From: Vicia villosa
Taxonomy: Eukaryota; Streptophyta; Magnoliopsida; Fabales; Fabaceae
Assembly (NCBI RefSeq): GCF_029867415.1
Contig: NC_081183.1
Location: 35,236,655-35,300,654, forward strand
Direction: 5' to 3'
DNA length: 64,000 nucleotides
In this document: positions 57,239-64,000 of the stretch, piece after piece
How the letters are laid out: every line of letters begins with the position of its first letter
How positions within the stretch are numbered: position 1 is the stretch's first letter
The notes under the pieces: generated by a model
The model's database searches: none
The model's input: the letters and a program-made list of their open reading frames with translations, nothing else
Told to the model about the DNA's origin: nothing
Made by a program: the position numbers and the translations under genes

Positions 57239-58460
57239 TGTTAGAACAAGATTTGTTCTGATCAATATTCTTAGTTTTGATGATAACAAGGATATGAATT
57301 TTGTGTGAGATAATGTGGTACTCTAATACATTGCAATTTCCATTTCAGGAAATATATAAAGAGTATGCACAAATCAGCGCTCAGAAGCTTTGTCTCAGAA
57401 GGTTCAGCATGCAACATCAGAACATGGTCTGGCAAGACATCAGAAGATGGTCAAGGCAGAATCAGAACATGGGTCTATGGAAGCATCAGAAGAACTTGAG
57501 ATCAGAAGCAGAAGCACTGAAGTTCTCATGGTATCACGCTCAAAAGCACTTCAAGGTCAGAAGACAAGAAGATGCTATGCACCAAGCTGTTTGACTCTGA
57601 TGATATTCAAATATTTTATTCACAAACATCAGATCAGAAGAAAGTACAGGTGGCAGGCTACGCTGACTGACAAAAGGAACGTTGGAAGCTATTAAAGGCA
57701 ACGTCAGTAGACACAGCGTGAACAAGGCTCGAGGTAGTTGACAAAAGCGTGAAACATTAAATGCAATGCTGTACGGAACACGCAAAGCATTAAATGCACC
57801 CAACGGTCATCTTCTCAAACGCCTATAAATATGAAGTTCTGATGAGAAGCAAGGTTGACGATTTTGAAAGAACCAATTCTGAAAGACTTGCTGAAACGCT
57901 GTTCAAACTCAAAGCTCAGAAACTTCATCTTCATCAAAGCTCACTACATTGCTGTTGTAATATATTAGTGAGATTAAGCTTAAACGTTAAGAGAAATATC
58001 ACTGTTGTGATTATAGCTTTTCAGAAGCATTTGTAACACTCTTAGAATTGATTACATTAATTTGTAAGTAACTAGAGTGATCAAGTGTTGATCAGGATAC
58101 TCTAGGAAGTCTTAGCTTGTGTCTAAGCAGTTGTAATTAGAGTGATCACGTGGTGGTCAGGATACTCTAAGAAAGTCTTAGCTTGTGTCTAAGCATTTGT
58201 TCCTGGAGTGATCAGGTTGTGATCAGGATACTCTAGAAGACTTAGTCGCGGACTAAGTGGAAAACCATTGTAATCTGTTGCGATTAGTGGATTAAATCCT
58301 CATGTGAGGTAAATCACTCCGTGGGGGTGGACTGGAGTAGTTTAGTTAACAACGAACCAGGATAAAAATAACTGTGCATATTATTTTTATCGTTCAAGTT
58401 TTTAGACTACACTTATTCAAACCCCCCCCCCCCCCTTTCTAAGTGTTTTTCTATCCTTCA
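57239..58460 (+). repeat. 5' LTR of SIRE-like copia element (about 1222 bp)
   Basis: It starts TGTTAGAACAAGATTTGTTC and ends CTATCCTTCA two bases before the primer site. A C tract of about 15 bp lies near the end (58424-58435), as seen in related elements. Length over 1 kb fits the SIRE/Maximus lineage. The matching 3' LTR is outside the window. Confidence 0.75.
58072..58260. repeat. Three tandem repeats of about 63 bp in the LTR
   Basis: GAGTGATCAAGTGTTGATCA, GGATACTCTAGGAAGTCTTA, GCTTGTGTCTAAGCA recur three times with variation. They lie in the R/U5 part of the LTR. Confidence 0.8.
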
Positions 58461-58462
58461 AT

Positions 58463-58474
58463 TGGCATCAGAGC
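58463..58474 (+). other. Primer binding site of the copia element
   Basis: TGGCATCAGAGC differs by one base from TGGTATCAGAGC, the site pairing with plant initiator methionine tRNA. Confidence 0.8.
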
Positions 58475-58546
58475 GCCGGTTCTAAGGTGCAAGCACTTAA
58501 CCGTGTTTAGAAAAGATTCAGGAAGAGAAAAATGCTTCAGTAAAAG

Positions 58547-60472
58547 ATGGCTGGTGAAATTCCAACAAATCCAGCTGCATCTACATCTGGCTCTGCTGAG
58601 CAATACAATGGTAACAATGGTTATACTAGACCACCAGTATTTGATGGTGAAAACTTTGAATACTGGAAAGATAAACTGGAAAGTTACTTTCTTGGTCTAG
58701 ATGCTGATCTATGGGATCTTCTGTTGGATGGTTACAAACATCCTGTTAAAGCTACTGGTGTAAGGCTCACAAGAAGCGAAATGACTGATGATCAAAAGAA
58801 AGAATTCAAGAATCATCATAAATGCAGAACTGTTTTGCTGAATGCTATCTCTCATGCTGAGTATGAGAAGATATCTAACAGGGAAACGGCCCATGACATA
58901 TATGAATCCTTGAAGATGACTCATGAAGGAAATACTCATGTCAAGGAGACCAAAGCTCTTGCACTAATCCAGAAGTATGAAGCCTTCAAGATGGAGGATG
59001 ATGAAGACATTGAAAAGATGTTTTCAAGATTTCAAACTCTGACTGCTGGATTGAGAGTTCTCGACAAAGGCTACACCAAGGCTGATCATGTAAAGAAGAT
59101 CATCAGAAGTTTGCCCAGAAGATGGGGCCCAATGGTGACTGCATTCAAGATTGCGAAGAATCTGAATGAAGTTTCTTTGGAAGAGCTGATCAGTGCCCTG
59201 AGGAGTCATGAGATTGAACTTGACGCTAATGAACCTCAGAAGAAAGGTAAGTTTATTGCTTTAAAATCTAATGTTAAAAAATGCACTAACGCTTTTCAGG
59301 CTAGAGAAGAAAATCCTGAAGAATCAGAATCTGAAGAAGAAGATGAACTGTCCATGATCTCCAGAAGGGTGAACCAACTCTGGAAGAGCAAGCAAAGGAA
59401 GTTCAGAGGCTTCAGAAGTTCAAAGAAATTTGAACGAGGAGAATCTTTTGGTGACAGAAGATATGACAAGAAGAAGGCTGTCTGCTATGAGTGCAATGAG
59501 CCTGGGCATTACAAGAATGAGTGTCCGAAACTTCAGAAGGAGAATCCCAAGAAGAAGTTTCATAAGAAGAAAGGTCTTATGGCAACATGGGATGATTCTG
59601 AATCAGAATCAGGATCAGACTCTGAAGGAGAGCAGGCAAACTTTGCGCTGATGGCGACAGAAGATGATGGATCAGAATCTACATCAGAATCAGATTCTGA
59701 AGAGGTATTTTCTGAACTATCTAGAGAAGAGTTAGTTTCCAGTCTAACAGAGCTTCTTGAATTAAAAGCTCATCTTAGTATCAAATACAAAAAGCTGAAA
59801 AAGCAATTTGAATTTGAAACTAAGAAGCTTGAGTTGGAAAATTCTGAATTAAAAGAAAAAGTTTTAAAATTATCCAATAATGTTGGATCTCCTTCTGATT
59901 CAGAAAAATCCACTCCCAGTCTGAATCATATTCTGAAAGAATATGATTTAAGTTTCAGGAAGTTCCTATCTAGAAGTATTGGCAGAAGTCAGCTAGCTTC
60001 TATGATATATGCTGTGTTTGGGAACAAGAGAGTTGGCATTGGTTATGAGGGTGAAATCCCATACAAGCTTGAATCTGTGGATGATATGAAAATATCATAC
60101 AAGCCTCTGTATAACCAATTTAAATTTGGCCACTCCCATGATATTAAGCACACATCACATGCACAAAGTTTTCACATAACACACACCAAGAAGCATGTGA
60201 CACAACCTAAGAAATATCATGGAACTCAGAATAAGAAGTATCATACTGTTTCTCCTGCTAAATATTTTGCTAAACCCAAGTTCAATCAGAACTTGAGGAG
60301 AACTAACAAGAAAGGACCCAAGAAATTGTGGGTACCTAAGGAGAAGATAATTTCTGTTGCAGATATCCTTGGCGGCAAAGAGGACAGAAAGCAAAATGTC
60401 ATGGTACCTGGACTCTGGGTGCTCGCGACACATGACGGGAAGAAGGTCTACATTCCAAGACCTGGTGCTTAA
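58547..60472 (+). CDS. Gag of the SIRE-like copia element
   Basis: This is a 641-codon ORF. The gag domain begins near residue 25 (PPVFDGENFEYWKDKLESYF, GNTHVKETKALALIQKYEAF, RVLDKGYTKADHVKKIIRSL). The zinc knuckle CYECNEPGHYKNEC lies near residue 315. Ser/Glu/Asp-rich stretches follow, then a coiled coil (LKAHLSIKYKKLKKQFEFE) and a basic tail. It binds RNA and builds the particle. The frame leaves the polyprotein near 60393-60400, where protease begins one frame away, so the last 25 codons are not native. Confidence 0.88.
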   Translation: MAGEIPTNPAASTSGSAEQYNGNNGYTRPPVFDGENFEYWKDKLESYFLGLDADLWDLLLDGYKHPVKATGVRLTRSEMTDDQKKEFKNHHKCRTVLLNAISHAEYEKISNRETAHDIYESLKMTHEGNTHVKETKALALIQKYEAFKMEDDEDIEKMFSRFQTLTAGLRVLDKGYTKADHVKKIIRSLPRRWGPMVTAFKIAKNLNEVSLEELISALRSHEIELDANEPQKKGKFIALKSNVKKCTNAFQAREENPEESESEEEDELSMISRRVNQLWKSKQRKFRGFRSSKKFERGESFGDRRYDKKKAVCYECNEPGHYKNECPKLQKENPKKKFHKKKGLMATWDDSESESGSDSEGEQANFALMATEDDGSESTSESDSEEVFSELSREELVSSLTELLELKAHLSIKYKKLKKQFEFETKKLELENSELKEKVLKLSNNVGSPSDSEKSTPSLNHILKEYDLSFRKFLSRSIGRSQLASMIYAVFGNKRVGIGYEGEIPYKLESVDDMKISYKPLYNQFKFGHSHDIKHTSHAQSFHITHTKKHVTQPKKYHGTQNKKYHTVSPAKYFAKPKFNQNLRRTNKKGPKKLWVPKEKIISVADILGGKEDRKQNVMVPGLWVLATHDGKKVYIPRPGA

Positions 60473-61943
60473 ACCAGGTGGAGAAGTCAAGTTTGGAGGA
60501 GATCAGAAGGGCAAAATCATTGGCTCTGGAACCATTAGTCTTGGTAACTCTCCTTCCATAACTAATGTACTTCTTGTAGAAGGATTAACGCATAACTTAT
60601 TGTCCATAAGTCAATTAAGTGACAATGGTTATGATATAATCTTCAATTAAAAGTCTTGCAAGGCTGTAAGTCAGAAGGATGGCTCAATCCTATTTACAGG
60701 CAAGAGGAAGAACAACATTTATAAGATTGATCTTTCTGATCTTGAGAAGCAGAAGGTGACTTGTCTTATGTCTGTTTCTGAAGAGAAATGGGTCTGGCAC
60801 AGAAGATTAGGACATGCTAGTTTGAGAAAGATTTCTCAGATTAACAAACTAAATCTAGTCAGAGGACTCCCAAATCTGAAATACAAATCAGATGCTCTTT
60901 GTGAAGCATGTCAGAAGGGCAAGTTCTCCAGACCTGCATTCAAGTCTAAGAATGTTGTTTCTACCTCAAGGCCGTTAGAACTCTTGCACATTGATCTGTT
61001 TGGCCCAGTCAAAACAGCATCTGTCAGAGGGAAGAAATATGGATTAGTCATCGTTGATGATCATAGCCGCTGGACATGGGTAAAGTTCTTGAAACACAAG
61101 GATGAGTCTCATTCAGTGTTCTTTGAATTCTGCACTCAGATTCAATCTGAGAAAGAGTGTAAAATCATAAAGGTCAGAAGTGATCATGGTGGCGAATTTG
61201 AGAACAGATTCTTTGAGGAGTTCTTCAAAGAAAATGGTATTGCCCATGATTTCTCTTGTCCTAGAACTCCACAGCAAAATGGAGTTGTAGAGCGAAAGAA
61301 TAGGACTCTACAAGAAATGGCCAGAACCATGATCAATGAAACCAATATGGCTAAGCATTTCTGGGCAGAAGCAATTAACACTGCATGCTATATTCAGAAT
61401 AGAATCTCTATCAGACCTATTCTAAATAAGACTCCTTATGAATTGTGGAAGAACAGAAAGCCCAACATTTCATATTTCCATCCTTTTGGATGTGTATGTT
61501 TTATTCTGAATACTAAAGATCATCTTGGTAAGTTTGATTCTAAAGCACAAAAGTGTTTCCTTCTTGGATATTCTGAACGCTCTAAAGGCTATAGAGTATA
61601 CAATACTGAAACATTGATTGTAGAAGAATCAATCAATATCAGGTTTGATGATAAGCTTGGTCTTGAAAAACCAAAGCAGTTTGAGAATTTTGCAGATTTT
61701 GATATTGATATATCAGAAGCAGTAGAACCAAGAAGCAAAGCTGCAGAAGCTGGCAGTCTCAGAAGCAATGAATCAGAAGATCAAGCTGCTGCATCTTTAG
61801 AGAATCTGAGAATCTCTGAAGAACCTACAGTCAGAAGATCACCTAGACTTGCTTCAGCTCATTCAGAAGATGTGATTCTTGGGAAGAAAGATGATCCTAT
61901 CAGAACCAGATCATTTCTTAAGAATGACAATCAGAAGCAATGA
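60393..61943 (+). pseudogene. Copia protease-integrase, RT missing
   Basis: Protease: MSWYLDSGCSRHMTGRRSTF with the catalytic DSG, continuing to LLVEGLTHNLLSISQLSDNG. TAA at 60648-60650 (likely from CAA, Gln) breaks it before KSCKAVSQKDGSI. Integrase: zinc finger WHRRLGHASLRKI with CEACQKGK. The catalytic triad is the Asp in LLHIDLFGPV, the Asp in VRSDHGGEFEN and the Glu in QQNGVVERKNRTL. The integrase ORF 60756-61943 is intact and ends in a Ser/Glu-rich tail with RRSPRLAS. No RT follows in any frame. Confidence 0.85.
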
Positions 61944-62269
61944 TCAGAATCAAAAGGCGTAAAGTCTATTCATAATTTACAGCTGTCATCCATTATCTGA
62001 TGGTGAACACGTGTCTGTACGGTTAGTACAAAGCGTGCAGTTGAAAAGACGTCGACCTAGGTAACTGTGTTAAATCATTTCATTTACCATGTTCTCTCTC
62101 CTAATGTCATTTCTCATTAAATGCATAATGATTTCTTTATTTTCAAATCATTTAAATAACCCACTTCATCTGCATTCCTTTTTTTTTCTCTCTCTCTCTC
62201 TCTTGTGCATCCCCTTCGTTGCATTTTTTTTAACCCTAGTTTTTGATTTGATCTCAAAGCATAATCATC
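61944..62269 (+). promoter_or_regulatory. Leader and putative promoter of the copia cargo ORF
   Basis: This non-coding stretch contains a G-box CACGTG at 62008-62013, a TATA-like ATTTAAATAACC near 62148 and a CT tract (62188-62203) before the ATG at 62270. It looks like a plant promoter and 5' leader. Function is inferred. Confidence 0.35.
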
Positions 62270-64000
62270 ATGAACTCATCTTCTTGTTCATCGAACTCAA
62301 AAGAAAGGCTCACTTCTACACAGATCCTTCTACGCAAATATGAGTATGCTCCATTGAAAACATGCTTAATACCCACGAAAGAACTGGAAGTTCTATGTGA
62401 ATCTGCTGTGGACATCAACAACTTAAAAGCAAATGGCTTTAAATGTGATGCAAGAATCTTTGAGCAAGGATGGTCTAAGTATCTTGATAGATTGGTTGGT
62501 CCAATTTATCCTGAACTTGTGAAGGATTTCTGGGTACATGCAACGGTTACCCCAACTGCCATCATTTCATTCGTGCTAGGGCATGAAGTGGTTATTACTG
62601 AAAAGCTCATCAGGAAGCTGTACAATCTGAATGATGAAGAAGGTTGGTCTGGTTTTCGACATGCCTCAGTTGATTGGTCTAAAGTTGAACAACAAATCTC
62701 TCAGACTTTTGGAATTGACTCTAATAACACAGGCACCTTAAGGCCGTTTTATAAAGTATGGGCTGAGATTATTCTGGGTTCTCTTCACCATAGAAAGAGG
62801 ATGCTCTCCTCCTCCTACATCAGTCCGGATCACAAGTATACTCTTTTCTGCATTGGCAAAAAGACTGAGATCAACATCTCCCATATTCTGTTTGAAAATC
62901 TGAAGACTTCTATCTTTGAGTCAAGAGAAGACGAAAGGGCGAAGTACCCACATATTTCAAGAACGACTATTCCGTTTGGAAGAATGATTTCAGACATTCT
63001 AATTGAAAGCAAAGTGCTGGACTCCATCAGAAAACTCAATGCGTCCCACTTTCTTGGAGTAGTTCAAGGTCCCATTTTCAATGGTGTGGATTTGTTCATA
63101 CTGGAACTCATTCAAAATGTACCTTTTGTGTGCACAAGCTTTCCTGACATTCTGTCAAGAAGAGTTGCTGTTGAAGGTTTTGCCTCTTTGTTTCAAAAAG
63201 AACTGCATCAGGTTGTCAAGCTTTACCTGGAAGATTGTGTTAGGAAGCAATCAGATATTGATCCTGCTTGGATCCGTGGCAGAGTACTTCCGTCCAAGGC
63301 TGATCTTCTGAAGAAGGATCAGAAGGAACTAAAGGCTAGGCTAAAAAGAAAAGCCCAAGAAGATGAGGCTAAGAAAGCCAAGAAGTTGAGAGTCACCTAT
63401 GATCCTGACAAGGTGGACTCTGAAGAACGAAGAGATAAAAGGATTAGAGATTCCTTTCGCAGAACCAGATCTTCTTCTTCTGTACAAACCTCCAGGCAGG
63501 TTTTTACTCCACCTCTTTCTGTCCCTAAACCATCTTTCCAATCACCTCCATCTGAACCAAAAATAAACTTCACCTTACCAAATCCTTCTCCATCATCCTT
63601 CTCCTCTCCCATTTTAAACCCCACACCTTTAAGTATTCTTCCCCCGAATCCTTCTGATAAATCTTTCTCACCAATTCCCTTTACAAATACTCCATCCTCT
63701 TCTCAATCTATTATTTCTGATATTCCATCCTCATCAATCATTCTCTCAGATATCCCTTCTTCTTCATCCACCGCACCTCCACCTTCTATATCCCATCCCT
63801 TACCTACCAGAAAATCCAAACCTTACTGTCTTCTCTACCCTGACTACAAATTCACCTTCAATCCGCCTGAACCTGAACCCTATACCTACCTGGAACTTTT
63901 CAGACATGAGGTGATTAGCAGTCTAGACCTTCTGAAGGATGCATTTCTAAATGGTCTGGATGATGTTTCTACAAGAAATCTCTGGAGAAGATTTCGCAAG
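62270..64000 (+). CDS. Cargo ORF of the copia element (plant-transposon-protein type), 577 codons, open at the window end
   Basis: The ATG at 62270 opens a frame without any stop to base 64000. The N-terminal 250 residues form a globular domain: FEQGWSKYLDRLVGPIYPEL, VKDFWVHATV, LGHEVVITEKLIRKLYNL, LRPFYKVWAEIILGSLHH and FCIGKKTEINISHILFENL. These are hallmarks of the family labelled putative plant transposon protein (PF20167 type, from memory). Residues about 340-400 are Lys/Glu/Arg-rich (KARLKRKAQEDEAKKAKKL), possibly a nuclear signal. A long Pro/Ser-rich stretch follows, then LELFRHEVISSLDLLKDAF at the edge. It is intronless and sense. Element A's antisense cargo shows the same landmarks. 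It occupies the place of the env-like ORF of SIRE elements but shows no signal peptide or membrane span. Confidence 0.75.
   Translation, partial: MNSSSCSSNSKERLTSTQILLRKYEYAPLKTCLIPTKELEVLCESAVDINNLKANGFKCDARIFEQGWSKYLDRLVGPIYPELVKDFWVHATVTPTAIISFVLGHEVVITEKLIRKLYNLNDEEGWSGFRHASVDWSKVEQQISQTFGIDSNNTGTLRPFYKVWAEIILGSLHHRKRMLSSSYISPDHKYTLFCIGKKTEINISHILFENLKTSIFESREDERAKYPHISRTTIPFGRMISDILIESKVLDSIRKLNASHFLGVVQGPIFNGVDLFILELIQNVPFVCTSFPDILSRRVAVEGFASLFQKELHQVVKLYLEDCVRKQSDIDPAWIRGRVLPSKADLLKKDQKELKARLKRKAQEDEAKKAKKLRVTYDPDKVDSEERRDKRIRDSFRRTRSSSSVQTSRQVFTPPLSVPKPSFQSPPSEPKINFTLPNPSPSSFSSPILNPTPLSILPPNPSDKSFSPIPFTNTPSSSQSIISDIPSSSIILSDIPSSSSTAPPPSISHPLPTRKSKPYCLLYPDYKFTFNPPEPEPYTYLELFRHEVISSLDLLKDAFLNGLDDVSTRNLWRRFRK

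Larger units (their letters stand above)
57239..64000 (+). mobile_element. SIRE-like Ty1-copia element without RT, with cargo ORF (5' part)
   Basis: Order: LTR, primer site, gag, protease-integrase, then directly a long unrelated ORF. The RT and RNase H that should follow integrase in copia pol are absent: the frame stops 32 codons after an RRSPRL motif and the next 300 bp are non-coding. It would need RT from another element. It inserted into an Ogre-like fragment. Its end lies beyond 64000. Confidence 0.8.

Noticed and set aside
58424..58435. C tract as an assembly artefact
   Set aside because: Related SIRE-like LTRs have a C tract before the U5 end, so it is expected; only the exact length is unsure.
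62270..64000. Env-like protein of SIRE elements
   Set aside because: The position fits, but no signal peptide or membrane helix is visible and the landmarks match the plant-transposon-protein type instead.

Overview
This is a plant nuclear window, most likely from a papilionoid legume and probably the Medicago/Trifolium/pea clade. That placement is inferred from the SIRE-like copia and Ogre/Retand-like gypsy elements, the F-box/FBA gene pair and the plant-type ESCRT gene; no marker fixes the species. The 100 N's at 284-383 show a draft scaffold. Most of the sequence is nested transposable elements. There is one clearly intact conserved host gene (VPS2.3, ESCRT-III, 16983-20164, minus, 11 exons), two related F-box genes (35764-36954 and 50520-51698, minus) and one unrecognised possible two-exon gene near 25 kb.

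Layout: 1-283 is a gypsy pol fragment of one family. From 384 to 14269 lie two members of one young Tat/Retand-like Ty3-gypsy family, pointing at each other. Element B (plus strand) keeps only its integrase C-terminus, 3' region and 3' LTR. Element A (minus strand) keeps its 5' LTR, gag-protease, RT, dual RNase H and integrase, with a 3' LTR cut to about 120 bp. The two meet tail to tail at about 5058-5060. 14270-15225 is a copia gag/LTR remnant. 16.9-20.2 kb is VPS2.3. 20.8-30.1 kb is AT-rich, with Helitron-type termini and tandem arrays. 30.8-34.6 kb holds a MITE, a CACTA end and a decayed copia element. 35-37 kb is F-box copy 1 with a MITE. 37.9-43.7 kb is a decayed LINE. 44-46.7 kb holds MULE and CACTA transposase remains. 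47135-49352 is a hAT element with a perfect 8-bp target duplication. 49.4-52 kb is F-box copy 2. 52240-53646 is a long-TIR element. 55.5-57.2 kb is a nest of gypsy fragments with a large palindrome. 57239-64000 is a SIRE-like copia element without RT that runs into a long open cargo ORF leaving the window.

The most notable theme is cargo genes inside retrotransposons. Element B carries, antisense between pol and the 3' LTR, a four-exon gene with its own TATA box. It encodes a plant mobile domain (PMD) protein with a C-terminal coiled coil, and its reading frame stays open across all three predicted introns. Element A has a different antisense gene at the same place, flanked by the same conserved blocks. 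A third cargo ORF, sense and intronless, sits after integrase in the copia element and resembles element A's cargo at several motifs. The window therefore suggests a swappable cargo slot in the gypsy family and a cargo protein family shared between gypsy and copia elements.
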